A DNA stretch of 26,337 bases, from assembly GCA_036507695.1 (NCBI GenBank), contig DATCIR010000046.1, forward strand, positions 1 to 26,337, in the 5' to 3' direction. The notes under the pieces are model-generated. The model made no database searches and was not told the DNA's origin. It saw nothing but the letters and a program-made list of their open reading frames with translations. The position numbers and the translations under genes are program-made. Shown piece by piece: positions 1-8,432 of this stretch (positions are counted from its first letter, which is position 1; each line of letters opens with the position of its first letter). This DNA is from JAKEGK01 sp036507695 (lineage in GTDB: Bacteria; Pseudomonadota; Gammaproteobacteria; SZUA-152).

Positions 1-235
1 CGCCAACGCATGCCGATGACCCTATTCCAAACCCCTTCGTAACTGGCAAAGTGTACCTATTTATACGGTGAATTTACACAATTATGTTGAAAAATATACA
101 GGGCTTAAAGCAAAACACGTCTATTGAATAAAACTGCTTAACAGCGCTTGTTTTAACAGACAAAATGCTATTGATGTCACTAAACCTCGGAGTAATAAAC
201 TTCGCTTTGCTTACTCGCAGATGCGTAATCACAAT
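1..235. other. Non-coding left edge
   Basis: No supported gene was found. This stretch is the new sequence that follows the break in the phosphatase-like gene. It could be the end of a mobile element that extends out of the window, but no inverted terminus or transposase fragment can be shown. Confidence 0.3.
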
Positions 236-460
236 TTACGTTGCAAGGTTGGTGACCAGGTCATAACCTGCCGCTTTTAAACCCCGAAGTTGCGCAGTGC
301 TTGGTTGACCAGCCGTGTCGATGCGGTGAGTCACTTTCACATAATTATTCGGCAGCGCATCATCAGCCGTGTAAAAGATCCCGGTCGAGAATGCATACAA
401 TGCCGCTTCGCTCACGATACCGGCAATCAGCACACTCCCATATTTCAAAATGTTTTTCAT
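236..460 (-). pseudogene. Truncated DUF442/phosphatase-like exported protein (N-terminal fragment)
   Basis: The 74-residue reading frame starts with a plausible signal or anchor segment (residues 1-26). It then runs into YVKVTHRIDTAGQPSTAQLRGLKAAGYDLVTNLA, which resembles the N-terminal part of DUF442/dual-specificity-phosphatase-like proteins, where AGQPS and the following GY..V.NL segment open the fold. Family members normally continue for roughly 100 more residues, including the HCxxG(K/R) catalytic loop. Here a TAA follows just after TNLAT, and I see no continuation in the AT-rich 235 bases downstream. The upstream sequence has a GAGG-like ribosome site, so the 5' end looks intact. I infer a gene cut by a rearrangement or insertion near position 240. 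It could instead be a genuine short protein, but the loss of all catalytic residues argues against that. Confidence 0.5.
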
Positions 461-921
461 CTCAGGCCTCCTCGCCGGACTATTTTATCCACGGCATTTC
501 ACGTAACTCAAGACCCGGAGCCTCGCCAACTGTCATTGCCTAGCTCACAGCAGGCGCAGCGCCATGCATAATATTTTGATTTAAAATTGACATTAATCAG
601 GTAGGCATTGAAATCACCTCACTTTGCTTCTCACCACCGCCCTGCTATGCTATACAGGTAATTCAAAGGCGCTGGCGAATTAATGCGTGGTTCTCAATAG
701 GCTTCAAATGGACTCTGAACCTCGCGAATTATCGGCGATTGAATCGCGCGAAAGCTTCCAGGCATTAGTTCATGCATTCATTGGCAATTCGTACGCTGCT
801 TTCCCATCGATATTTACCCTGTTGCCAACTTATTTCTTATTTAAAGTTGTTTGCTTGCTGTTTTTGATTGCTAACGATTGATTACTTACAATTGATTGCT
901 TACAAGAATTGGGCGACCCTT
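461..921. other. Intergenic, no supported gene
   Basis: Only short overlapping reading frames without ribosome sites occur here. The 3' end carries a two-copy 14-bp tandem repeat (877-904, ATTGATTACTTACA then ATTGATTGCTTACA) directly before the next gene. The promoter of the glycine-zipper lipoprotein gene must lie here, but I cannot place it with confidence. Confidence 0.4.
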
Positions 922-1509
922 ATGTCAAACGATACTAACCGCACTAGCTCATACCGGACAGCGTTACAGGTCCCGTTCATTTTTATTTTAATTGGCGCCG
1001 CGCTATTTGGCTGCGCGCCGGCCGGTTATACGGTAAAAGCACAACCCGCGGCGAGTCCGCCGTTACCGACCACCACCGTGTATTTTTATCCCACCCGCGG
1101 TCAATCCGAACAACAGCAGGACCGCGACCGGTACGAGTGTTATTTGTGGGCCGTCAAACAAACCGGTTTTGATCCCGGCCAGGCGCAGCTGGCGCCGCAT
1201 CAACGCATCGAAGTGACGCCCGCCGCGCCGCCCGGAGCGGATACGGCGGCGGGCGCGGTGGGCGGTGCGATTGTGGGCTCAATGCTGGCGCCCCACCACG
1301 ACAGAGGATTTGGCCTGGTATTTGGCGCGATCACCGGCGCCATGCTCGGGGCCGCTTCCGACGCCGCACGCCAACAACAGGCAGCGCAAATTCAACAACA
1401 GTACGATGCACGAAGTTCACAAAATTATGCGCGCGTGGAAAAACAGGCGCGGGATTACCGGCGGGCGATGACCGCTTGTTTGGAAGGCCGTGGGTACGCG
1501 GTACAGTAA
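922..1509 (+). CDS. Glycine-zipper lipoprotein
   Basis: A 195-residue protein starting at MSNDTNRTS. It has a type II signal peptide: a hydrophobic run at residues 14-29 and lipobox LFGC, with Cys31 as the acylation site. This predicts a lipoprotein, probably in the outer membrane. Residues about 112-150 form a glycine-zipper hairpin (AAGAVGGAIVGSMLAP then GLVFGAITGAMLGAASDAA), as in SlyB/YMGG-type envelope proteins that insert into or contact membranes. A bipartite Cys-containing domain flanks the zipper: YPTRGQSEQQQDRDRYECYLWA before it and YRRAMTACLEGRGYAV after it. The same two motifs end the next gene. A longer reading frame begins at 868, but only this start places the signal peptide at the N terminus. 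The ribosome site is weak (GGGCGA). The precise function is unknown; envelope structure or stress is typical of the family. Confidence 0.8.
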   Translation: MSNDTNRTSSYRTALQVPFIFILIGAALFGCAPAGYTVKAQPAASPPLPTTTVYFYPTRGQSEQQQDRDRYECYLWAVKQTGFDPGQAQLAPHQRIEVTPAAPPGADTAAGAVGGAIVGSMLAPHHDRGFGLVFGAITGAMLGAASDAARQQQAAQIQQQYDARSSQNYARVEKQARDYRRAMTACLEGRGYAVQ

Positions 1510-1578
1510 AAACGGCGCGTGCTACTGATGCTAAGCGTATTTAACTTTAGTAATAAAAAGCCCCAGGGAAACGCCGCG

Positions 1579-2388
1579 ATGGAAACGACAGCTATGAGAC
1601 ATGCCCATATTATAAAGACCATTATTTTAAAAACCGTTATTTTAAAAACCATTATTTTAAAAACCATTATTTTAGAAACCGTTATTTTAAAAACCATTGT
1701 ATTACTGCTCATCCTGACGATCGCGCCCTCAGCCACTGTATACGCCGATCGTGACGACCATGACCGCAAATCCGACCGCAAATCCGACCGCGATGATCAC
1801 CGCGGCAAACCGGAAAAGTCCCATCCCGATTATCGCGTGGACCAACGTTTTCAACTTAACCGCAGTTACCCCCGCCAGGGTTATGCTGTGCAAAGCTTGC
1901 CTCACCACCACCACCGCATACATTACCAGAATAGAGATTATTTTTATTTCGGTGGTGTATGGTACTACCCGTCCGGCCCGAATTTCGTCGTGGGCATTCC
2001 ACCAATTGGTATTGTCGTGCCTATCCTGCCGCCTTTTTACGCGACTGTGTGGATACGCGGTACGCCTTATTATTACGCCAATGATGTTTATTATATGTGG
2101 CGCCCCGAACTTAACGCCTATCAGGTAACCCGTCCACCCATCGCGGAGACCGAACCGGAACCCCCGCTTATAGCGGATGAACTCTTTATTTATCCTAAAC
2201 AAGGCCAAAGCGAACAACAGCAGGCGGAAGACCGCTACGCTTGTCACCGTTGGGGTGCTGATCAGGCCGGATATGATCCAACACAGCCGCCCGGCGATCT
2301 CTCGATTACCGATTTAAGCCGCAAACGCGACGACTACCAACGCGCCATGAAAGCCTGCCTGGAGGGACGGGGTTATAGCGTGCGTTAA
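1579..2388 (+). CDS. DUF6515-like exported protein with repeat-expanded signal peptide
   Basis: A protein of 269 residues. Its middle (FYFGGVWYYPSGPNF, IGIVVPILPPFYATVW, YYYANDVYYMW) matches the aromatic- and Pro-rich pattern I recognise as DUF6515. The C-terminal about 70 residues repeat the neighbour's domain: YPKQGQSEQQQAEDRYACHRWG, then YQRAMKACLEGRGYSV. The N terminus is odd: a five-residue unit (I/V)ILKT is repeated five times before the hydrophobic core IVLLLILTI and a likely cleavage after ATVYA. A short DRDDHDRKSDRKSDRDD charged linker follows. I chose ATG 1579 (AGGGAA upstream); GTG 1519, ATG 1528 and ATG 1594 are alternatives. It lies 69 bp after the glycine-zipper gene on the same strand, so co-transcription is likely. 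The molecular function is unknown, and the likely site is the periplasm or envelope. Confidence 0.75.
   Translation: METTAMRHAHIIKTIILKTVILKTIILKTIILETVILKTIVLLLILTIAPSATVYADRDDHDRKSDRKSDRDDHRGKPEKSHPDYRVDQRFQLNRSYPRQGYAVQSLPHHHHRIHYQNRDYFYFGGVWYYPSGPNFVVGIPPIGIVVPILPPFYATVWIRGTPYYYANDVYYMWRPELNAYQVTRPPIAETEPEPPLIADELFIYPKQGQSEQQQAEDRYACHRWGADQAGYDPTQPPGDLSITDLSRKRDDYQRAMKACLEGRGYSVR
1621..1695 (+). repeat. 15-bp tandem repeat inside a signal peptide, five units
   Basis: Five consecutive 15-bp units read (A/G)TTATTTTA(A/G)AAACC, with degenerate partial units on both sides. The period is a multiple of three, so changes in copy number keep the frame and only lengthen or shorten the hydrophobic N terminus of the DUF6515-like protein. 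Confidence 0.9.
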
Positions 2389-2861
2389 TTGGCGGGATAT
2401 TCCACGCACGCCTGGGCAAATCAACGTGAATTGTCCTGCCGGCGTCCTGCATCACCCTGCTTGACCGGACATAATCAACCAACCTCAAAGCCTTGGGTTC
2501 TTTAGTGGGCTCCACTATTCTTTAATTAATATAACAGGAGTACACCTGATACTGCCTACTGATAATACCTCAGTGGCTACCCCTCGATAGTTTCGGAGCA
2601 TGGTTTTGATTCGTTTCAGGTCTTAGTTTCTGGGGCTTCGATTTAGTTATTCACTACTGAATACATAGACTAAGAGTTGTGCAACCCCCTCCTCTATCGC
2701 AATTTTAATTCCACGTTTTAAGAAAGTAATAATGTTTATGTTCACAAACTGGTTTAGACTTACGGCTCGTTTGTTTGAGGGTTAGACAAATGACAAATAA
2801 AAGTGCTGGATTTATAGATTCGACAACAGCCAACTACAACAACCAACGAAAGGGGCGGACC
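2389..2861. other. Intergenic, no supported gene
   Basis: About 470 bases with no convincing reading frame, ribosome site or strong hairpin. It must hold the promoter and 5' leader of the beta-propeller gene. No riboswitch or operator could be identified by eye. Confidence 0.4.
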
Positions 2862-4496
2862 ATGAACAAATCAGCATTAATACTCTGCGGTACATTGTTG
2901 ACGTGCAATGTTTACGCGGCAACCTACACCACCACCGAAATAACCAACAACACCTACCCGGACGAATACGCAAAGATCAACGCGCAAGGCGATGTGCTTT
3001 GGACAGCCTGGGTTAATACAACGGACACCGGCTGGACCGTTTTCAAATATGATGCCGCCAGCGGCGCCACATCCCAACTCAGCAGTGGCAACGTATTTTA
3101 CGACAGCCACCGGATCAACAACGCCGGCGACGCGGTATGGGTGGGTGTGGCATCCGACGGTAGTGACCATGAGATTTTTTTATATCAAGCCGCAACCGGC
3201 ACGACGCAACAATTAACAAACAACGACCTGCACGACACTGCGCCGCAAATCAGCGATAACGGCGACGTAAGCTGGTTTGAACAACAGAGTGGTCCTGCAG
3301 ATGCATTCCTGTACCGGTACGACGCCCAAAATGATGTCATCCATATCATTGATTTTCCCGGCGCCACGCGCCAAGGCCAGCACAGCATGAACGCCCGCGG
3401 TGATATCGCGTGGAATGCCGAAGTGACCGTGGCGGGTGAACTTTACAACCAGGAAATCCTGCTGTTCAGCGCCGCAACCCAAACTGTCGCCAACATCACC
3501 CAAAGCGCCGGCGCAATCGATACCAACCAGTACTTGCTGGATAACGGTGATATCGTGTGGTCCGCTTATGACTTCACCACCTCCATCAAGCGTTATCTCG
3601 CCGCAGACGGCAGTACAACTGACATCGCCGGGGAATTTATCGATAATTTCCTGGTGGGTTCCCAGGGGCACGTTGCGTGGTTCACCGAGCCCTCGCCGGG
3701 ACAGTACGCCTTAAACCTCTTCGATCCCGATACCAGTGCCGCGAGCGTGATTTACCAGGAAGCTCTCGCCAGAACCCCGTTTATCGATGGCGTCAGCGGC
3801 CGGGGTGACGTGGTATGGCGCACCATCAGCAGCAATTGGAATACCAAGCACTATAATGCCGAGACCGCCGCGACAGTCAATCTCACCACCACCCAAGGTT
3901 TTGGCCCCTTCGATGTGGCGCTGGCCGATAACGGCGACACCGTGTGGTCATTGTGGGATGGCACCGACTACGAAGTCTATAGTTACCAAGTAGACTCAGG
4001 AACAACCACTCAGCTATCGAACAATACCGTGGACGACGGCATCTCGTCGATCAACGCCGACGGCGAAATCGTGTGGCACCGGTTTTATTTAGATGACAGC
4101 GAACTGGTTATCGCCGTCAAAGACGCGGCGCCGCCGCCATCCGACCTCACTATTGACGTGGTTTACGCCCGCTACAACGCCAGAACGCACGAAGCCAAGC
4201 TCAAGGCCCGTTTCGAATATGACGCGATCCCTTCAGCCACGGACGTTATTGGCGTGCGGTTTGATGACGCCACACTGTTGAACGTAGCGTTTGGGGAATT
4301 CAAGGCGGCCGGCAGGAATTGCTACGTATATAAAGGCGATAAAACCAAGGCCAAGATCAATTTCAAGAAAGGCACTATTGAAGTGTCAAAAAATAGGGTC
4401 AATCCGCAAGAGGTCAACGCGCGCGATGGCATCGCCGTGGAGATTCGTTTCGGTGACGCTGTCGCGTCCGATCTTTACAGGAAAAAAATGCGCTAA
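2862..4496 (+). CDS. Secreted beta-propeller-like repeat protein
   Basis: A 544-residue protein with a Sec signal peptide (MNKSALILCGTLLTCNVYA). The start at ATG 2862 is fixed by AAGGGG eight bases upstream and by the signal peptide; a longer frame from 2775 adds only an unlikely leader. After cleavage come about nine repeats of 45-60 residues, each centred on (I/L)N..GD(V/I).W. Examples are INAQGDVLW, INNAGDAVW, ISDNGDVSW, MNARGDIAW and LADNGDTVW. Many are followed by a strand such as (F/Y)LYQAATGTTQQLT. This is the TolB-like/WD-type propeller pattern. A separate C-terminal domain of about 110 residues (from DLTIDVVYARYN) looks beta-rich and basic at its end. No enzyme motif is visible. A binding or scaffold role outside the cytoplasm is inferred. 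It is followed by a strong terminator. Confidence 0.8.
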   Translation: MNKSALILCGTLLTCNVYAATYTTTEITNNTYPDEYAKINAQGDVLWTAWVNTTDTGWTVFKYDAASGATSQLSSGNVFYDSHRINNAGDAVWVGVASDGSDHEIFLYQAATGTTQQLTNNDLHDTAPQISDNGDVSWFEQQSGPADAFLYRYDAQNDVIHIIDFPGATRQGQHSMNARGDIAWNAEVTVAGELYNQEILLFSAATQTVANITQSAGAIDTNQYLLDNGDIVWSAYDFTTSIKRYLAADGSTTDIAGEFIDNFLVGSQGHVAWFTEPSPGQYALNLFDPDTSAASVIYQEALARTPFIDGVSGRGDVVWRTISSNWNTKHYNAETAATVNLTTTQGFGPFDVALADNGDTVWSLWDGTDYEVYSYQVDSGTTTQLSNNTVDDGISSINADGEIVWHRFYLDDSELVIAVKDAAPPPSDLTIDVVYARYNARTHEAKLKARFEYDAIPSATDVIGVRFDDATLLNVAFGEFKAAGRNCYVYKGDKTKAKINFKKGTIEVSKNRVNPQEVNARDGIAVEIRFGDAVASDLYRKKMR

Positions 4497-4865
4497 AACG
4501 AAAGTCCTTTGTGGCAACAACGCTGATAGTTGTTTGAAAGCCGCATTGGTAACGTAATTGATAATGTAACATCCGGTAATTCACCCTGCCCCGCCCGCGC
4601 AAAGCGGGAGCGGGCGGGGTTTTTATCCAAAGAGCCTCTGGGTTAAGTATTATTCCGGGCGAAGCGAGAAATCCTGGCTGCAAACATCGCTCGACGACAC
4701 CGCCGGATAAAGCGTTCCCCCGGTATGCGGTTGGCGCTTGTTCCTGACGGTGCTCTTTTTCGCGCATCCATGCGTGCGTACTTCGGACATCAACGCCTTC
4801 GCCTGAGGACCAAATAGCAAAAAACCGTTTAATCAGCGCTTCACTGAGTAACAAGGAATGTTACG
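4497..4865. other. Intergenic between beta-propeller and FkbM genes
   Basis: Besides the terminator at 4589-4624, I see no gene. The 240 bases after the terminator must carry the FkbM promoter, but no clear -35/-10 pair stands out. Confidence 0.4.
4589..4624 (+). terminator. Rho-independent terminator after the beta-propeller gene
   Basis: A perfect 10-bp GC stem (CCCCGCCCGC / GCGGGCGGGG, 11-nt loop) is followed by TTTTT. It lies about 90 bp beyond the stop codon. Together with its flanks it is homologous to the terminator at 5945-5985. Confidence 0.9.
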
Positions 4866-5675
4866 ATGCACAATTTCTTACAACGGCTGAAACAAAATCA
4901 CGACGCCTATGGCTACCGGGGCATTTTGTTTGCCATGAAATCGAGGGTACTCCAGCCATTCTCCGAAGTTAAAGTCCAACCGCCATGTTGCTCAACACCG
5001 GTACTACTGCGTACACGAAGTTCTGATGTTGCTACCTATCATCAGATTTTTATCAAAACCGGATATGATGTTGATCTCGCGGTGACGCCCCAAACGATAA
5101 TCGATGCCGGCGCCAATGTTGGTTTCACTTCGGTTTATTTCGCACAAAAATACCCGCAAGCCAACATATTGGCTATCGAACCGGAATCGTCCAATTTCAA
5201 ATTAATGCGTAAAAACACCCGGCCTTACCCCACTATCGTGCCTGTCAAAGCCGCATTATGGAATACTAATGCCGAGATTGTAATTGCCGACCCGGGAGTC
5301 GGCACGTGGGGTTTTCGCACGCATGCGCAAATTGAAACGCACCATGGCGCCTATGCCGGCAAGGCCCCTGGTGTTACTGTGGACCGGCTTATCACGGACT
5401 ATAATCTTGAATTTATTGATATCCTAAAAATTGATATCGAAGGTGCGGAAAAGGAGGTCTTTGAAAACGTAACAAAGTGGATACACAAAATCGGCGTAAT
5501 CATGATTGAACTGCACGAACGCATCAAACCCGGTTGCACCCATACTGTAATGCGGGCCACCGCAGGTTTTGACTATAAATATGAAAACGGTGAAACACTT
5601 TTTCTGGCGCGTAAGAATTACATCGCCGGTAAGTCATTAAGTACCGACTGGCGCGCGCAGATCCCTTCACTCTAG
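4866..5675 (+). CDS. FkbM-family SAM-dependent methyltransferase
   Basis: A 269-residue, probably cytoplasmic protein. The SAM-binding motif I is IIDAGANVGFTS (DAGANVGF at 80-87), and the acidic end of strand 2 is AIEPE (103-107). The FkbM hallmark VDRL...FIDILKIDIEGAE(K)EVF follows, with IMIELHE after it. These are the diagnostic segments of FkbM methyltransferases, which O-methylate sugars, polyketides or other secondary metabolites. A ribosome site (AAGGAA) lies seven bases before the ATG. The gene is alone on its transcript: a terminator precedes it and another follows about 270 bp downstream, so context gives no substrate. A role in cell-surface glycan decoration is possible but unsupported here. 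Confidence 0.88.
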   Translation: MHNFLQRLKQNHDAYGYRGILFAMKSRVLQPFSEVKVQPPCCSTPVLLRTRSSDVATYHQIFIKTGYDVDLAVTPQTIIDAGANVGFTSVYFAQKYPQANILAIEPESSNFKLMRKNTRPYPTIVPVKAALWNTNAEIVIADPGVGTWGFRTHAQIETHHGAYAGKAPGVTVDRLITDYNLEFIDILKIDIEGAEKEVFENVTKWIHKIGVIMIELHERIKPGCTHTVMRATAGFDYKYENGETLFLARKNYIAGKSLSTDWRAQIPSL

Positions 5676-6232
5676 CGACACAGGAACACGACTATTCATT
5701 TTTGTCACATTTTTTCAGCGGTAGTACCCGGCTTCAAAACCAGGAGCATGGTTGTTTTACTGGTGATTTCGTCCCGGTCGTATCCTTGCCAAATCATGCT
5801 TTCCGTTGTTCATGTGTCCGCGGCGGCTCGCCACCTCTTACTTAAAAGAAAGTAAAACATAAGTCTATTATTGTGGCAATTACGTTGTGGGCGGACTAAA
5901 CGCCGCTTCCATAACGTAGCATCAACGTAACAAACGGCAATGCACCCTGCCCCTTCCCGCAACGCGGGAACGGGGCGGGGTTTTTATCTAAAGCAGCTTT
6001 TTCTTTATTGGCCTTTGTCGCCAGCCCTATTCAGACACCGCTAGTTCGAATACCCTGAAGCGCATAAACCGCACGGGGAATATTTCAATCCCTGTTCTTT
6101 CAACATCTATTGTTGTTGTGCCCAAACTTATTATTCATATATTTTATTCATAAAGCGCAACGCATTGACAGCGACGCCTTTACCCGAAGGTGAATGCTAA
6201 CGCAAATCACCGGCGGGAACAAACTGGTGGAT
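5676..6232. other. Intergenic between convergent FkbM and moaA
   Basis: The convergent gap holds the plus-strand terminator at 5945-5985. No matching T-run hairpin was found for moaA on the minus strand, and no supported gene is present. Confidence 0.4.
5945..5985 (+). terminator. Rho-independent terminator downstream of the FkbM gene
   Basis: A GC-rich stem (CCCCTTCCCGC / GCGGGAACGGGG with one bulged base, AAC loop) runs into TTTTT. It is a diverged copy of 4589-4624, with homology extending about 25 bp upstream and into the ATC(C/T)AAAG downstream. Confidence 0.85.
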
Positions 6233-7249
6233 TCAACCGCCGGTGTGCGCCATAAAACGTACTATTTGCTGCGGTTTTTCATTGAAATGATGGCGATGCG
6301 GTTTATGCTTAATGGCTTGCTGCAATACTTGTTTCAAACGCTCATCACTGATGCCCGTGCGCAATAGCGTGCGCAAAGGCACCACATCGTTCTGGCCTAA
6401 GCACAAAACCAGCGAACCTTCCGTGGATAAACGGACCCGGTTGCACGTCTCGCAAAAGTGCCGCGAAATCGGCGTAATAAATCCTATTGTGACCCCGGTA
6501 CCGGCGACTCTGACATAACGGGCAGGCCCGCCGCCGACCATAACCGCCGGAATTAGATCGTACTTTTTCTCCAGCCTTTGTTTCACAATATCGAGATTCA
6601 GATAGTGACTGCTGGCCTCGCGCCCCGTATCGCCTATCGGCATGGTTTCAATGAAGCGCAATGTAAAGCCGTGTTCAACGCAAAACCCCACCATGTCCAT
6701 CACTTCGTCATCATTTACGCCTTGCAGAGCCACCATATTGATTTTAATGGGATAGAGCCCTGCGGCCTTTGCCGCCATTAAACCGCGCAACACTTTTTCC
6801 AGTTTCCCTCCGGTAATGGACTTGAACCGTTCAGGATTTAAGGTATCGAGGCTGACGTTGACCCTGGAAACCCCGGCGCACTTTAAATCATGCGCCAGCT
6901 TATCCAAGCGAGTTCCATTGGTGCTGAGCGACAATTCCTTCAATTGCGGAATATGCGCCAAACGGCGAATAAGATTGGGCAAGTCCTTTCTTACTAGCGG
7001 TTCTCCGCCGGTGACGCGCACGCGGGTGACACCCAGCTCCGCAAAACCGCGGATGACACGTTCGATTTCATCAAAACTCAGCCAATGGTCGGGCTCGGAA
7101 AAGCCTTTAAACCGTTCCGGCAAACAATAGAAACACCTTAGGTCACATTGATCGGTTACCGACAAGCGAACGTAGTCGATGGTTCGGCCGAATGAATCCG
7201 TTAAACCTGACTTTTCGCTGTTCACATTGCTTTTTTCAGAATCGCTCAT
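6233..7249 (-). CDS. moaA: GTP 3',8-cyclase MoaA (molybdenum cofactor step 1)
   Basis: A 338-residue radical-SAM enzyme that converts GTP to 3',8-cyclo-7,8-dihydro-GTP, the first step of molybdopterin synthesis. The N-terminal radical-SAM cluster is C35-x3-C39-x2-C42 (DQCDLRCFYC), followed by RVTGGEPLVRKDL (the SAM-binding GGEP). The C-terminal cluster is FCETCNRVRLSTEGSLVLCLG. The protein ends in the essential GG dipeptide (AHTGG). Length fits the family (about 330). It begins 22 bp after the polyferredoxin gene on the same strand and is the last gene of the molybdoenzyme operon. No other moa gene is nearby. I infer a dedicated extra copy that raises cofactor supply when the molybdoenzyme is made, though it could be the cell's only moaA. 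Confidence 0.95.
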   Translation of the reverse strand: MSDSEKSNVNSEKSGLTDSFGRTIDYVRLSVTDQCDLRCFYCLPERFKGFSEPDHWLSFDEIERVIRGFAELGVTRVRVTGGEPLVRKDLPNLIRRLAHIPQLKELSLSTNGTRLDKLAHDLKCAGVSRVNVSLDTLNPERFKSITGGKLEKVLRGLMAAKAAGLYPIKINMVALQGVNDDEVMDMVGFCVEHGFTLRFIETMPIGDTGREASSHYLNLDIVKQRLEKKYDLIPAVMVGGGPARYVRVAGTGVTIGFITPISRHFCETCNRVRLSTEGSLVLCLGQNDVVPLRTLLRTGISDERLKQVLQQAIKHKPHRHHFNEKPQQIVRFMAHTGG

Positions 7250-7271
7250 GCGGCTTCTCTATCAAAATTCT

Positions 7272-8420
7272 TTAATACGGTTTTACGAACAGGGGAATCA
7301 ACCGGCGCTTCTGGCATGTGGTGCATACCTCGCCTTCGGATACCGGGACGATTTCACCGCAAAACAAGCAGGAATTTAACGGCACCTTCGCCACTACCGT
7401 CCTGCCGTCGTCAATTATGTCATCGATGGTATACGCGCGTTCGAAACCGATAATTCCGTGAGGACAGGCTTCGGAGCACAAACCGCAGTTTGTGCAAAGA
7501 CCATGATTGATATATCGAGTCAGTTGAACAGCGTCGGTTTGCTTCTCCAAAGCACCCGTTGGACACACCGTGACACATATGCCGCAACCGACGCATTTTG
7601 GCTCGTCTACCCGCATCGCCTTCCAAGGCAACGGTGCACTTGCGGTACCTGTATCACCGCGCTGTTTGATTTCCCCCACTAACTGGCGCAGCGCGGCGCG
7701 CCGCGGTGAAACCCTTTTATTATCTGTTTGCCGTTGACCCCCATACAACAACTCATGTATTGCCCGCTCTTTCTCAACAATCCCCTGAGCAGCATGCTTG
7801 ACCACACTATCTGAAATTGTTTTAAAAAAAACTCTCCGACTAACAGCGGCGGTTTCAGCCTGTGCGGGCTTAGGTTTTGCACGAGTTTTTATATCCAATA
7901 TTTCGTTGCAAACGGATCTTGCCAAGTGCTTATAGGTATTCACTGCCTGCTGGAATAGTTGCATACCTTTGTATAACCGGCATTGTTTGCAGTCGCCGGT
8001 GCTCAGCCGCAATTGCTTTACATTATACTTCGTCGCCGCAAGCATACCGTTTTCCGTAATATTGCCGGCACACCTTATTCCGAAAGAGGTTTTGGTATGG
8101 GGCTGCGCTTCACTGCAATGCACATAAAGGTTTCCATCGGTAATGGCGTGTTCCGATTGCAGATATTCCTTGAGCATCACATCGGTATTGAACTCACCTT
8201 CAAAGGTTTCGGTGGGGCAGGCTATCTGACACAAACCGCAATTGATGCAATTGTCGCCGATAACCGGTCCGTACGTCAGACTAATCGCTTCAGTGGGACA
8301 TATGTCCACACACTCGCGGCATTCACTTTGCCGGAAACGAACCCGCTTACATAACTGTGTAACAGGAGCCGGCTTGTAAGACTTTTTTGTATCGGCATAC
8401 ACCAAAGAGTCAATATGCAT
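7272..8420 (-). CDS. Polyferredoxin, four 4Fe-4S motifs plus zinc-ribbon-like tail
   Basis: A 382-residue cytoplasmic-looking protein. Two N-terminal clusters are C24/C34-x2-C37-x3-C41-P and C58-x2-C61-x2-C64-x3-C68-P. Two C-terminal clusters are C276-x2-C279-x2-C282-x3-C286-P and C309-x2-C312-x2-C315-x3-C319-P. The last 35 residues carry CLFC...CTTC, like a rubredoxin or zinc ribbon. Between the pairs is a long basic linker with further Cys (102, 117, 144, 147) and an internal twin-arginine-like SRRVFFK at 194-200. That motif is not followed by a hydrophobic stretch and so is probably not a Tat signal. It starts 12 bp after torD (AGGG ribosome site) and ends 22 bp before moaA. Such proteins accompany TorD chaperones in molybdoenzyme operons. 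Electron delivery or cluster loading during maturation is inferred. Confidence 0.8.
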   Translation of the reverse strand: MHIDSLVYADTKKSYKPAPVTQLCKRVRFRQSECRECVDICPTEAISLTYGPVIGDNCINCGLCQIACPTETFEGEFNTDVMLKEYLQSEHAITDGNLYVHCSEAQPHTKTSFGIRCAGNITENGMLAATKYNVKQLRLSTGDCKQCRLYKGMQLFQQAVNTYKHLARSVCNEILDIKTRAKPKPAQAETAAVSRRVFFKTISDSVVKHAAQGIVEKERAIHELLYGGQRQTDNKRVSPRRAALRQLVGEIKQRGDTGTASAPLPWKAMRVDEPKCVGCGICVTVCPTGALEKQTDAVQLTRYINHGLCTNCGLCSEACPHGIIGFERAYTIDDIIDDGRTVVAKVPLNSCLFCGEIVPVSEGEVCTTCQKRRLIPLFVKPY

Positions 8421-8432
8421 GTCTTGCAGCCC

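Noticed and set aside
687..881. 64-codon plus-strand frame before the glycine-zipper gene
   Set aside because: No ribosome site, ends in a short repeat, and the hydrophobic tail alone is not enough to call a gene.
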